A DNA stretch of 42,949 bases from positions 1 through 42,949 of the forward strand of contig NZ_BADT01000032.1 of assembly GCF_000239855.1 (NCBI RefSeq), given 5' to 3'. Origin of the DNA: Pseudoalteromonas sp. BSi20652 (GTDB taxonomy: Bacteria > Pseudomonadota > Gammaproteobacteria > Enterobacterales > Alteromonadaceae). The notes beneath the pieces were generated by a model, which was not told where the DNA came from, did not search any database, and saw only the letters and a program-made list of their open reading frames with translations. Shown here one piece after another: positions 26,688 through 36,101 of this stretch; the stretch's first letter is position 1, and every line of letters starts with the position of its first letter. Both the position numbers and the translations under genes were made by a program.

Positions 26688-27224
26688 CTAGTCAGCTAAG
26701 AACTCTTCAAACACGGTTTCAAATTTATGTAATTTAGGTGCTATTAAAATGCTGCAGTAACCTTGCTCTGGGTTTTCATTATAGTAATCTTGATGGTAGT
26801 GCTCAGCTGGATAATAAGTGGTAGCAGGACTTACTTCTGTCACAATTGGATCACTTACATGGCTTTGTAGTTGAGCTATAATGTCATTGGTTTGTTTTAA
26901 CTGTGTTGCATCATGATAATAAACAACACTTCTATATTGCGTGCCTACATCGTTACCTTGTCTATTTAGCTGCGTTGCATCATGCAGTGTGAAAAACATA
27001 GCAAGAAGAGTCTCATAAGTAACCACTGAGCTGTCAAACTCCACTTTAACTACCTCAGCGTGACCGGTTGTGCCTGAACATACTGATTTATAGGTAGGCG
27101 TTTCTGTGCTTCCACCTGTGTAGCCAGAGCTTACATTTAATACGCCATTTACGCGTCTAAATGCGGCATCTATACACCAAAAACAGCCGCCACCAAATGT
27201 TGCTACTTGCGTTGTTGAGCTCAT
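26688..27224 (-). CDS. msrA: Peptide methionine-S-sulfoxide reductase MsrA
   Basis: MsrA reduces methionine S-sulfoxide in proteins and free form, repairing oxidative damage in the cytoplasm. The 178-aa protein has the GCFWC active-site motif near the N-terminus (Cys14 and Cys17), the segments GYTGGSTETPTYKSVCSGTTGHAE and QYRSVVYYH, and AEHYHQDYY. Length matches the MsrA1 type of about 170-180 residues. It ends close to the btuB terminator and lies about 80 bases downstream of the RND pump gene on the same strand, so it may be partly co-transcribed with the pump. Confidence 0.95.
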   Translation of the reverse strand: MSSTTQVATFGGGCFWCIDAAFRRVNGVLNVSSGYTGGSTETPTYKSVCSGTTGHAEVVKVEFDSSVVTYETLLAMFFTLHDATQLNRQGNDVGTQYRSVVYYHDATQLKQTNDIIAQLQSHVSDPIVTEVSPATTYYPAEHYHQDYYNENPEQGYCSILIAPKLHKFETVFEEFLAD

Positions 27225-27307
27225 AAGTATTCCTAAAATGTGTATAAGGTTATGCCAAGCATAAATTGTATGCGCCGTAACAATAACGTTACGGCGCTAT
27301 ACGCAGG

Positions 27308-30300
27308 TTAGATCTCTTCTAAAGGTTTTTCTGCGGCTTGCTTATTGAGTTTTTGTTGCAAAAACTCTGGTGATTGTGTGTTGCGCGCTAATGCATAATA
27401 AGCTGCAGGTACAACAAAAAGAGTTAGTAAGGTCGATACGACTACCCCTGTAAACACGACTACACCAATAACCATACGGCTTTCAGCGCCCGGGCCTGAA
27501 GCAAGTACTAAAGGTACCGAACTCATAACCGTGGTCAGCGAGGTCATAATAATAGGGCGCAAACGCTGAGTTGCTGCTTGCAAAATAGCTTCACTAAATT
27601 CAACGCCTTTATCGCGCAGCTGGTTAGTAAATTCTACAATCAAAATACCGTTTTTAGCACTTAAACCTATGAGCATGACAATACCTATTTGGCTGTAAAT
27701 ATTTAAGGTAAGTCCTGTAGCCCAAAGTCCGAACATAGCGCCCATTAAACCAAGTGGTACGGTAAGCATAATTACAAACGGATGCATAAAGCTTTCAAAT
27801 TGCGCTGCCAGTACTAAAAAGGTAACGGTGAGTGCAAGTATAAATACGTAGGTCATTGCTGATGCGCCTTCGTAATAAAGCTGCGACTCTCCTTTGTAGT
27901 CTATTGCGCCATCTATATCGTTTTCTTGCGCGGCTACTTCGTTTAAAAAGTTAAGCGCTTGCTCAAGCGTATAACCGTCAGCAAGATTGGCGCTTAGTGT
28001 AATTGCGCGCATGCGGTTATATCGGTTTAAGCGCGATGCGGTTGCTTCTTCTTTTAAACTGATAAGACTGTCAAGTGGGACTAGTTCACCACTTCGTGAT
28101 TTAAGGTATATATTTGAAATGTCAGTAGGGTTAGCAAAGTCTTCTTTTGTGCCTTTTAAAATTACATCATACTCTTCACCACGGTCAATAAAGGTCGTAA
28201 CACGGCGCTGACCAAGCATTGTTTCTAGTGTACGGCCTACATCTGATACCGAAACACCTAAATCTGCTGCTTTGTTTTTATCTATGCTGACTAAAAACTG
28301 TGGGAAGGTTTCTTTGTAGTCATGATCGATTCTTACTAAACCAGGATTTAACTCTGCACGCTTTATTATACGGTCACGCCAGTCAGCTAGTTGTGCATAA
28401 TCGTTGCCTTGCAATACAAACTCAATTGGGCGAGATGAGCCACCACCGCCAATACCACGGCGCATAATTGCAAATGCACGAACATCGGTAACTTCTTGCA
28501 TTTTACCGCTTATTTCGTCCATTACTTCCCACGTTGAACGTTTGCGTTTATCCCAATCGGCCATTCCAACAATCGCAACACCGCCGCTTCCGCCCCAACC
28601 AGGCACTCGAACAAGTACACGACTTAGCTCACCCGATTCAGAGTAAGGCATTAAGCGCTCTTCAATTTTAGCCATATTAGCGGCATTATTTTCGTAACTC
28701 GCGCCTTCTGGGCCGCTCATCATAATAAAGAATGTACCACGGTCTTCTTTAGGTGTCAGTTCCGATGGAACTTGTAAAAAGAGTGAGTAACTTACAAACC
28801 CTGCAAGTAATAAGCTCACCATTAAACCCCATTTGCGGGTCATATTCGTGGTCAGTGATTTACGGTAGCTCGATTCTATTTTTATAAATTGGCGGTCCAT
28901 CCACTGGCTAAATTTATTTGGCTTGTCAGATGCTTTTAGTACTTTAGAGCACAGAGCCGGTGCAAGTGTTAGTGCGGTAACGCTTGAGAAAAATACAGCG
29001 GCGCTTACCGCCATAGCAAACTCAGTAAATAATGCACCAATACGGCCATCCATAAATACCAAAGGAACAAATACCGATATGAGCACAAGTGTAGTTGCGA
29101 CAATGGCAAAGCCAACTTCGCGCGCGCCTCTAAATGCTGCCAATAGTGGAGGCTCGCCTAATTCAATACGACGGTGAATATTTTCAAGCATTACAATGGC
29201 GTCATCAACAACCAAGCCAATTGCGAGCACTAATGCAAGTAAAGTTAGTAAATTGATTGAGTAACCCATAGCGAGTAAAAACATGAAGCTACTTACTAAG
29301 GCGACAGGTACTGTTACCGCGGGAATAAGGGTTGCTCGAATATTGCCTAAAAACAAAAATATAACGAGTACTACCAAACCCATCGAAACGGCTAGGGTGC
29401 TGTATACTTCACTTATTGATTCTTTGATGAATACAGATGAGTCATAACTATCCTGAATCGTGGTACCTTCCGGAAGGTTTCGTTTTATTTTTTCAAGCTC
29501 ACTGCGTGCGTTATCTACTACGGTAAGTGTGTTTGCCTTGGCTTGTTTTACAATACCTAAGCCAATCATATTTCGCCCGTTACCACGAAATAAGCTTTCG
29601 TCATCGGCAGCCTCTAAACGTACATCAGCAACTTCGCCTAAACGTACTAGATAACCTTCTTCGCCACGTTTAACTACAAGGTTATTAAAATCGCGCTGAT
29701 CTTTGTAGCTACGTGCTGTACGCACGGTAAAATCACGGTCAATCGATTCTATTTCACCGGCTGGTAACTCAACGTTTTCAGTGCGTAGTGTGTTTTCTAT
29801 ATCGCTTGATGTAATACCACGTGCAGCCATTGCTTGACGATTTAGCCAAATTTTCATCGCGTATTGACGTTCTCCACCAATACGTACGTTAGATACGCCA
29901 TCGACTACGGCTAAGCGGTCAACAATAAAACGCTGCGCGTAATCAGATAACTCTAGCGAATCCATTGTTTCGCTGTTTAATACAAACCATGCGATAGGGC
30001 TTTCATCACTGTTTGATTTAGACACCTCTGGCGGGCGTACTTGTTCAGGGAGGCTATCGAGTGCTCGTGCAACACGCTCACGTACATCGTTAGAAGCAGC
30101 ATCTATATCGCGGCTTATATCAAACTCTATGGTAATGTTTGAACGCCCATTACGGCTCGAAGAGTTAATACTTTTTATACCTTCAATACCTGAAATACGG
30201 TTTTCAATTATTTGGGTTATTTTAGTTTCTATGATTTCGGCTGAAGCACCTGTGTATTCAGTGCTGATATTTACAATCGGCGTTTCAATATCTGGGTACT

Positions 30301-30406
30301 CTCGAAGTGGCAACATAGTAAATGCAACCAATCCAAAAGTAAGAAGGAGTAAATTAATTACAATGGCAAAAACAGGGCGTTTGACGCTAGTATCAGTAAT
30401 TTTCAC
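27308..30406 (-). CDS. RND efflux pump, inner-membrane transporter subunit
   Basis: A 1032-aa proton-driven RND transporter of the hydrophobe/amphiphile efflux family. Twelve membrane helices are expected in two halves. Seen: N-terminal SVKRPVFAIVINLLLLTFG, REYPDIETPIVNISTEYTGA, the helix 4 proton relay aspartates in LAIGLVVDDAIVMLENIHRR, and in the second half MLIGLSAKNGILIVEFTNQ with the conserved Lys, then LRPIIMTSLTTVMSSVPL. The adaptor gene lies immediately upstream with three bases between. No outer-membrane TolC-type gene is adjacent, so the pump probably uses a TolC coded elsewhere. The substrate cannot be predicted. It resembles the VexF/MexF-like single-transporter class more than the paired MdtBC class. 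Confidence 0.93.
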   Translation of the reverse strand: MKITDTSVKRPVFAIVINLLLLTFGLVAFTMLPLREYPDIETPIVNISTEYTGASAEIIETKITQIIENRISGIEGIKSINSSSRNGRSNITIEFDISRDIDAASNDVRERVARALDSLPEQVRPPEVSKSNSDESPIAWFVLNSETMDSLELSDYAQRFIVDRLAVVDGVSNVRIGGERQYAMKIWLNRQAMAARGITSSDIENTLRTENVELPAGEIESIDRDFTVRTARSYKDQRDFNNLVVKRGEEGYLVRLGEVADVRLEAADDESLFRGNGRNMIGLGIVKQAKANTLTVVDNARSELEKIKRNLPEGTTIQDSYDSSVFIKESISEVYSTLAVSMGLVVLVIFLFLGNIRATLIPAVTVPVALVSSFMFLLAMGYSINLLTLLALVLAIGLVVDDAIVMLENIHRRIELGEPPLLAAFRGAREVGFAIVATTLVLISVFVPLVFMDGRIGALFTEFAMAVSAAVFFSSVTALTLAPALCSKVLKASDKPNKFSQWMDRQFIKIESSYRKSLTTNMTRKWGLMVSLLLAGFVSYSLFLQVPSELTPKEDRGTFFIMMSGPEGASYENNAANMAKIEERLMPYSESGELSRVLVRVPGWGGSGGVAIVGMADWDKRKRSTWEVMDEISGKMQEVTDVRAFAIMRRGIGGGGSSRPIEFVLQGNDYAQLADWRDRIIKRAELNPGLVRIDHDYKETFPQFLVSIDKNKAADLGVSVSDVGRTLETMLGQRRVTTFIDRGEEYDVILKGTKEDFANPTDISNIYLKSRSGELVPLDSLISLKEEATASRLNRYNRMRAITLSANLADGYTLEQALNFLNEVAAQENDIDGAIDYKGESQLYYEGASAMTYVFILALTVTFLVLAAQFESFMHPFVIMLTVPLGLMGAMFGLWATGLTLNIYSQIGIVMLIGLSAKNGILIVEFTNQLRDKGVEFSEAILQAATQRLRPIIMTSLTTVMSSVPLVLASGPGAESRMVIGVVVFTGVVVSTLLTLFVVPAAYYALARNTQSPEFLQQKLNKQAAEKPLEEI

Positions 30407-30409
30407 GTA

Positions 30410-31462
30410 TTACCCCTTTACGCTTACTTTACTTCCAGAGCGAATTTTTATTAGCCCTTCAGTAACAATTTGTTCGCCATCAGTTAAGCCTTCGTCAATA
30501 GCAACCCAGCCATTGTTTCTGCTAGCTACATGTACTTCAATTTTATTGGCTATTCCATCTTGAATTTGAAAAACAAAGTGTTTGTCTTGTAACGGTATAA
30601 CGGCTTTTTCTGGCACCATCAGTGCTTGATTACTGCTTAGTTCTAGTGCGGTATTTAAAAGCATACCAGGGCGTAATAGACCTGATTTATTAGCAAAGCT
30701 TGCAGTTACTTCGACGCTACGTGTTACAGAATCAATACGAGAACTAATATGCGTAACCTTGCCTGTAAAAGTTTGATCAGGGTAAGCATCGTTTTGAGTG
30801 AGTACTTTCAAACCAACAATAAGTTGCGCTAAGTATTTTTCTGGTACTTTAAAATCGACCTTAATAATACTAACATCATCAAGGGTTGTGATAATTGTTG
30901 TGCTATCAACATACGCACCAATTGATATTTCGCGTTTACCTAAAAGGCCTGAAAAAGGAGCCGTGATTAGCATTTCATCAAGTTTTGTTTTAGCATTTTC
31001 TAGCTGAGCTTTTGTAGCATCAACACGAGAGAGTTGTTCCTCTAGTAATGATTTAGCCGTTGATTGTGATCGAGAAAGCTCAGTTAGACGATTAAGTTGG
31101 CGTTTTTCTTCTTGCAAATTAATATTAAGTTCTTTAACTATAAGTTGCTCTTGCTTATTTTGTAATTGAACTAACTTTTGCCCTTTGCTGACTAAATCAC
31201 CATCTTTAAAGTAAATACCTGTGACATAATCGTTTTGCGCACTGTTAATATAAATAGCTTGGTTAGCGCGGGCACTACCGATGGCTTCAATCATTACTGC
31301 ATTTTCTTGTGAGGTCACTGTGTGCGCAGATACCTGCGTAATTTTTTGAGAAGAGTCTGTTTGTTTTCCATGACTTGATGGTAAATATAAATAAACGCTA
31401 AATATTAAAAGTAACGCAATAATAAATGGAAAAAGCGCTTTTCCTGATTGTTTTGAGTACAT
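30410..31462 (-). CDS. RND efflux pump, periplasmic adaptor (membrane fusion protein)
   Basis: A 350-aa membrane fusion protein that bridges the RND transporter and an outer-membrane channel. It has an N-terminal membrane anchor (FPFIIALLLIFSVYLYL), a lipoyl half-motif VTGIYFKDGDLVSKGQKLVQL, a short coiled-coil hairpin (about residues 110-155, Glu/Leu rich), the returning half LITAPFSGLLGKREISIGAYV, and beta-barrel and membrane-proximal domains ending in EGLTDGEQIVTEGLIKIRSGSKV. No lipobox is visible, so it is anchored by the helix. I use the ATG at 31462 with an AGG ten bases before it rather than the GTG three codons upstream. First gene of a two-gene operon. Confidence 0.92.
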   Translation of the reverse strand: MYSKQSGKALFPFIIALLLIFSVYLYLPSSHGKQTDSSQKITQVSAHTVTSQENAVMIEAIGSARANQAIYINSAQNDYVTGIYFKDGDLVSKGQKLVQLQNKQEQLIVKELNINLQEEKRQLNRLTELSRSQSTAKSLLEEQLSRVDATKAQLENAKTKLDEMLITAPFSGLLGKREISIGAYVDSTTIITTLDDVSIIKVDFKVPEKYLAQLIVGLKVLTQNDAYPDQTFTGKVTHISSRIDSVTRSVEVTASFANKSGLLRPGMLLNTALELSSNQALMVPEKAVIPLQDKHFVFQIQDGIANKIEVHVASRNNGWVAIDEGLTDGEQIVTEGLIKIRSGSKVSVKG

Positions 31463-31708
31463 CGTTTTCACACCTGAAAATTAATTATACGTATTGTACG
31501 AAATAAGACCGAGAAAAGACTGTTATGTGTCTCGTTAATTTGTGCGTTAAGCGTAAAAGTAAATAAGATTTATTTATTATCCCTATTTTGTTGAGGAAAA
31601 GGTGGTTATGCATGAAATTTAAGACTTCCTGCAGCGTATGTATAACAACGAGAAAAGTTGTTTTATGGGCTGTTATTATGTTTATATTTTATATGGTGTT
31701 TTATCAAT

Positions 31709-32412
31709 ATGGATAAAGACAACAATATAATTAAATATCGAGCACAAGGTGCAAGTCATGGTATGGAAACTCTTGTAGTAGGCGCTATGGGGTTAGTTTT
31801 TATTATGATTTTTAATTTATTAAGACCAGATAAGATAACCATACCTGAGATATTTATAGTAAGCCTATGCATAGCAGCTGTTTTTATTGGTTTTTTAAAA
31901 ACTCAAGAGCCATTTTACAGCTTAATATTGAGTGAGTCAGAGTTAGTTTACTGTCACAAATATGGGGTTGTAAGTATTCCCCACAATAACTATCAGTACA
32001 GTGGAATACCTAAAGTCGAGAACGGTAGTGATTACGTGGAGTTAAATGCGGTTGGTGTAAAAGTAAATGATATAGATGATTTTTAGTTAATATTGCACCA
32101 AGGATCGCAGGAAAACTCTTAATAGAGCAGCGATATTTATTTATTCAAGCCGTTCAAAAACATTGCAAAAATGGCAATTGCCCATCAGAATGGTTAATAG
32201 AAGACACACAATACACATCTCAAAAGGGAATCAGCTATACCGGGCTTATAGCTATGTTTGCTAACAGAGCTAAGCACCTTAAGCTGTTAACTGGTTATGA
32301 TTTATTGTTACCTGCCAGTGTATTAGATAGAGATATTTGGGTATTTAGCGCTAATTTAAATAAGTGGAAGTGCAATCCCCGTCAGTTTATATCGTCGCAA
32401 GTTAATAATTAA
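31709..32412 (+). pseudogene. Two-helix membrane protein, DUF2982-like, frameshifted
   Basis: The start is MDKDNNIIKYRAQGASHGME, followed by two hydrophobic helices (LVVGAMGLVFIMIFNLL and IFIVSLCIAAVFIGFL) and a soluble part with SELVYCHKYGVVSIPHNNYQ. The frame stops at 32086 after DIDDF. With one extra base in the T5 run at 32080-32084 it reads on as FLVNIAPRIAGKLLIEQRYL through CPSEWLIEDTQYTSQKGISY to 32412, giving about 234 aa. The order of features resembles the DUF2982 family of unknown function; I am unsure of that match. An upstream in-frame TTG at 31658 is an unlikely start. The continuity of the second half as coding sequence is persuasive. Confidence 0.65.
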
Positions 32413-32432
32413 ACAGCGGCTTAGGAAATAAA

Positions 32433-32765
32433 ATGAGCCAAGAAAGAGCCTTTTTAAAAAGTGGTCGAAATACCATAATACATAAAGACAAAAAACTTGA
32501 TTTAGTGATTGTCAATTCTGAGGTCCATCCTCGAATTAAAGTAACTCAGCATGGCTTAGAGCCGTTTAAAGAAGAGCTGCCAAAAAATCGTCGAGATGCA
32601 AAAGAGCGTTACCTAGAACTTGTTCATGTTAGTAGTGCAGACGTGTTTGGCGAAGAGAAACAGTTACTTTTTATTCAAGCTTTAGATGGTCGTGAGTATA
32701 AAGTTGATTATAGTAAAATAGGCACCAAGTTATTTGTACGTATTCACCAAGATGCTTATATGTAG
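32433..32765 (+). CDS. Small hypothetical protein (110 aa)
   Basis: Not recognised. The protein is soluble, basic and acidic mixed, without signal peptide or membrane helix. It opens with MSQERAFLKSGRNTIIHKDK and has a conserved-looking core ELVHVSSADVFGEEKQLLFI followed by DGREYKVDYSKIG, probably a small beta-rich fold. AGGAAA lies about seven bases before the ATG. It starts 20 bases after the frameshifted gene at 31709 and precedes a lipoprotein gene, so it may belong to a short operon, but function cannot be stated. Confidence 0.6.
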   Translation: MSQERAFLKSGRNTIIHKDKKLDLVIVNSEVHPRIKVTQHGLEPFKEELPKNRRDAKERYLELVHVSSADVFGEEKQLLFIQALDGREYKVDYSKIGTKLFVRIHQDAYM

Positions 32766-32832
32766 CATTTTAATGGCATCTTTATTGCTTGTAATTACAC
32801 ATAGTGATTTATTGACATAAAAGGTGCTGCGT

Positions 32833-34479
32833 ATGAAAGCGTTTGCTTTAATCCCCCTCATTTCTTGTGGTTTGCTTAGTGCGTGTGGAGGCGGTGGTGG
32901 TGGTGATAATACAGCTTTAGAAACATCCGTTAATGCTGGGACAGATTTACAGGTTATTGAAAAAAGTGAATTTACCATTACAGCACAGGGATCTCCCGTT
33001 GATGGTACGTTTACGTGGCAACAAGTCAGTGGCCCAAGCTTAGAAGGTTTTCCGCTTGATGGCGCTGAACAAACACTTACAGCACCTGATGTAAAAGCAG
33101 ACAGTGAAATAATCCTAAGAGTAAGCTATCAAAGTACGGGTAGTAGCGCTGTTAGTGATGATATTGCTATTTCAGTGAGCTCTAATAACCAACTTCCCCT
33201 TGTTGTTGTGACACAAACCTTGCCTGAAACACTTCCTTCTGTATACAAAGACACAATTACTTTAAGTGCTCTTGAGTCGAGTGATCCAGATGAAAATGGC
33301 CAAATTGATAGTTATTTTTGGCAATTATTGTCGGGTCCTGATTTAGATATTACGAGCTTTAATGAGTCAACACTGAGCTTTTCTCACCCATTATTAGAAA
33401 CTAACGTAAATTTATCTTGGCAGTTAACCGTCACTGATGATGAAGGGGGTGAGGCGAGCACAGAATATTCAATGACGCTTAATAAAACAAATGAATTAGT
33501 AGATGCAAATGCAGGCGCTGATCAAAATGTCGAAGAATTTGAACAGGTCACTCTCGATGCAACCCAGAGTGAATCGGTCACTGATACTTATCAATGCCGT
33601 TGGCAACAATTGACTGGTAATGCCGAAACATTAAGTAATAGCAGCCAATGTACAACGACATTTATTGCCTCAGATATTGATATTGACACTATATTGAGCT
33701 TTGAAGTAACAGTAACAGATTCGAAAGGGCGTACTGATACAGATTCTTTATTTATTGATGTGTCACCAAAAGCGCTTGGGCTTATAAATGATAGTGGTGT
33801 TGGTGAGTGCTATAACAACACACTGCGTATTAACTGTGACAGTGATGATTTCCCAGCGCAAGATGCAGAGCTTGGTCGTGATAGTTTTGCTAATCGTTTA
33901 GATAAAGTTGGGAAGGGTAATTTAGCGTTTGACTATACAAAGCTCAATGAGTTTGCCGATGAGGTTGCTGATGACAGCAATTCTTTTAGTTGTGTGCGTG
34001 ATAATGTGACTGGTTTAGTATGGGAGGTTAAAAGTGTTGCCTCTGGTACCGTGCCCAATACGTTAGTGCGTGATGGTCAAAATCATTATTTTTGGGATTT
34101 AGGTGATACAACCTTTACAGACACCAGTACAGCCAATTCAACTTGTCCGAATGATACGAGTTGTGGAGTACAAAGCTATATAAACGAAGTGAACAGCATA
34201 GATTTTTGTGGTGGTACAAACTGGCGATTACCTACTTATACAGAGCTTTTAGGTTTAATTGATTACGGGAAACAAGGCCAGAGTATATTAATTGATGAGT
34301 CATTTTTCCCCAATATGCCAAGTGAAAGTGCATTAAGCCATTTACGTTATTGGACTTCACAAACCGCAGTCGATGGTACCAGTTTATCGCAAGCGTACAT
34401 TATAGATATGAGTGATGGTAACGATCTTGCTTATCCAAAAGAAAACACCGCTTATGTTCGTTTAGTTAGAAGCCGTTAG
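32833..34479 (+). CDS. Lipoprotein with Ig/PKD-like repeats and a C-terminal DUF1566 (Lcl-type) domain
   Basis: A 548-aa exported lipoprotein. The signal peptide ends in the lipobox LLSAC (Cys18), followed by a Gly-rich linker. Three repeats with the pattern W-x-Q-x-x-G-x (TFTWQQVSGPSLE, SYFWQLLSGPDLD, QCRWQQLTGNAET) and conserved DAN-AGxD / L-x-V-x-D-x-x-G flanks resemble PKD or REJ-like Ig domains. The C-terminal part from about residue 380 (DNVTGLVWEV, GGTNWRLPTYTELLGLIDYG, YWTSQTAVDG, AYVRLVRS) is a DUF1566 domain. Its C-terminal homologue follows in the next gene nine bases on. Probably on the outer-membrane surface, perhaps binding other molecules; role unknown. The ATG at 32833 has AAGG about eight bases upstream. 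Confidence 0.82.
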   Translation: MKAFALIPLISCGLLSACGGGGGGDNTALETSVNAGTDLQVIEKSEFTITAQGSPVDGTFTWQQVSGPSLEGFPLDGAEQTLTAPDVKADSEIILRVSYQSTGSSAVSDDIAISVSSNNQLPLVVVTQTLPETLPSVYKDTITLSALESSDPDENGQIDSYFWQLLSGPDLDITSFNESTLSFSHPLLETNVNLSWQLTVTDDEGGEASTEYSMTLNKTNELVDANAGADQNVEEFEQVTLDATQSESVTDTYQCRWQQLTGNAETLSNSSQCTTTFIASDIDIDTILSFEVTVTDSKGRTDTDSLFIDVSPKALGLINDSGVGECYNNTLRINCDSDDFPAQDAELGRDSFANRLDKVGKGNLAFDYTKLNEFADEVADDSNSFSCVRDNVTGLVWEVKSVASGTVPNTLVRDGQNHYFWDLGDTTFTDTSTANSTCPNDTSCGVQSYINEVNSIDFCGGTNWRLPTYTELLGLIDYGKQGQSILIDESFFPNMPSESALSHLRYWTSQTAVDGTSLSQAYIIDMSDGNDLAYPKENTAYVRLVRSR

Positions 34480-34488
34480 GAGAAAATA

Positions 34489-35007
34489 ATGAGATTAAAA
34501 TTACTCTGTGCACTAGCAACTATAAGCTTGAGCTTTAATATTACAGCGGCGCAAACGTGCTACGACGGTGCAGATACCACAACACCAACAGATAGGTTTA
34601 CTATAAATACAGATGGTACAGTATCTGATACCGAAACGGGTCTTATGTGGCAACGTTGTAGTTATGGGCAAATTTATAATACAGAGACGCAGCTTTGCGA
34701 AGGATCAACACCTTCTCTTACTTGGCAAGAGGCACTTCGTGGTGCTAAAAATGATACAACCGCAGATTACGATGATTGGCAAATGCCTAACATTAAAGAA
34801 TTGGCGAGTATTTTAGAGCACAGTTGCACAGAGCCGAGTATTAATGAAGATATATTTTTGGGCACTAAGCTTCAAAACTATTGGTCAAATACCTCAGGTG
34901 TAAGCACAATGAGCTCAGCGTGGGTTTATCAATTTGATAGTGGGTTGAATAGCTTACATGCTAAAACGAGTAATGTGTATTTACGATTAGTTCGCTACGA
35001 AGAATAA
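34489..35007 (+). CDS. Secreted DUF1566-domain protein
   Basis: A 172-aa protein with a signal peptide (MRLKLLCALATISLSFNITAA) and then a single DUF1566 domain: DTETGLMWQRCSYGQ, LTWQEALRGAKND, DDWQMPNIKELASILEHSC, NYWSNTSG and VYLRLVRYEE. This matches the C-terminal domain of the preceding lipoprotein, so the two are related and probably work together outside the cytoplasm. AGGAG is well placed before the ATG. A terminator follows, so this and the lipoprotein form a transcription unit separate from gspAB. Confidence 0.85.
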   Translation: MRLKLLCALATISLSFNITAAQTCYDGADTTTPTDRFTINTDGTVSDTETGLMWQRCSYGQIYNTETQLCEGSTPSLTWQEALRGAKNDTTADYDDWQMPNIKELASILEHSCTEPSINEDIFLGTKLQNYWSNTSGVSTMSSAWVYQFDSGLNSLHAKTSNVYLRLVRYEE

Positions 35008-35034
35008 AGCACATACTAAGATTAGATAGATGAA

Positions 35035-35064
35035 AGTGCAGCCTTAAAACAGCTGCATTTTTTT
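35035..35064 (+). terminator. Terminator after the DUF1566 genes
   Basis: TGCAGC (35038-35043) pairs with GCTGCA (35052-35057) around an eight-base loop, extended by A-T pairs and followed by a run of seven T's. Confidence 0.8.
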
Positions 35065-35172
35065 GTTTTACATAAATTTACGTTATTTCAATAATAAAGC
35101 ACTCACAACGTTGTCACTTAGCGCGTTTTTTTGCCATTATAGGCCGTGATTTAATTACGAAGGAACATCACG

Positions 35173-36090
35173 GTGTATTTAAGCTATTTTGGCCTGAATG
35201 AAAAACCTTTTTCAATTTCGCCCAACCCTCATTACTTATTTTTAAGTGAACGACATAAAGAAGCCTTAGCACACCTTACCTATGGATTAGGTGAAGACGG
35301 TGGTTTTGTATTATTAACAGGCGAAGTGGGTACTGGTAAAACTACAATTACCCGCAGTATGTTAGAGCAGTTACCTGAAAACACGCAAGTAGCGATGATC
35401 TATAACCCCGCACTTTCAGAGCTGGAGTTATTAGCTAGTATTTGTGATGAGCTCAACATTAGTTACGATGTTCATAATGCGACGCTTAAAAGTCTTACCG
35501 ATATTATAAAAAAGCACTTAGAGACCAATAATAAATCGGGTGGGCACACCATACTTATAATTGATGAAGCACAGTTACTTGCCCCTAATGTGCTTGAGCA
35601 ATTACGCTTGCTGACAAATATAGAAACCGATCATAAAAAATTATTACAAATAGTATTGGTTGGTCAACCTGAGCTACAAGAGCTTTTAAAGCGCAACGAA
35701 TTAAGGCAACTCGCCCAGAGAATAACAGCTCGTTACCATTTATTGCCACTTACGCAAGGCCAAACAGTTGCTTACATAAAGCATCGGTTACATGTTGCAG
35801 GGTGTGATAAAGGCATTTTTTCGATGGATGCCATGCAAGCTGTTCATCAGCTAACAGGTGGTGTGCCACGATTAATGAACTTGGTTTGTGAGCGAGCTTT
35901 GGTAGGCACTTTTGCAAAGCAGCAGTTGATAGTTGATAGCGATATAATAAAAAAATCAGCACATGAGTCATTACCCATGGATTTTGTAGCGCCAGTTAAT
36001 GGGGCTAACAAAACAACGTCATTTGTACCATATAGCCTTGCATTCGCTGCTTTATTTGCCGTAGGCATTGGGCTTTCATTTATTTTATAG
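35173..36090 (+). CDS. gspA: GspA/ExeA-type AAA+ ATPase (short form)
   Basis: The 305-aa protein has the ExeA start MYLSYFGLNEKPFSISPNPHY, Walker A TGEVGTGKTT near residue 50, Walker B ILIIDEAQLL near 126, and the sensor region GVPRLMNLVCERAL. In Aeromonas ExeA, with ExeB, remodels or spans peptidoglycan for assembly of the type II secretin. This protein ends in one membrane helix (YSLAFAALFAVGIGLSFIL) and lacks the long periplasmic peptidoglycan-binding part of the roughly 547-aa ExeA, so it is closer in length to MshM-like ATPases. The gspB gene 11 bases downstream supports the GspA assignment. The start is GTG with AAGGA upstream. Confidence 0.8.
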   Translation: MYLSYFGLNEKPFSISPNPHYLFLSERHKEALAHLTYGLGEDGGFVLLTGEVGTGKTTITRSMLEQLPENTQVAMIYNPALSELELLASICDELNISYDVHNATLKSLTDIIKKHLETNNKSGGHTILIIDEAQLLAPNVLEQLRLLTNIETDHKKLLQIVLVGQPELQELLKRNELRQLAQRITARYHLLPLTQGQTVAYIKHRLHVAGCDKGIFSMDAMQAVHQLTGGVPRLMNLVCERALVGTFAKQQLIVDSDIIKKSAHESLPMDFVAPVNGANKTTSFVPYSLAFAALFAVGIGLSFIL

Positions 36091-36101
36091 TTAGGTAAGT
36101 T

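Noticed and set aside
27987-30563. Plus-strand open frames opposite the RND pump and adaptor genes
   Set aside because: They mirror the coding strand of well-supported genes and have no ribosome-binding sites or family features.
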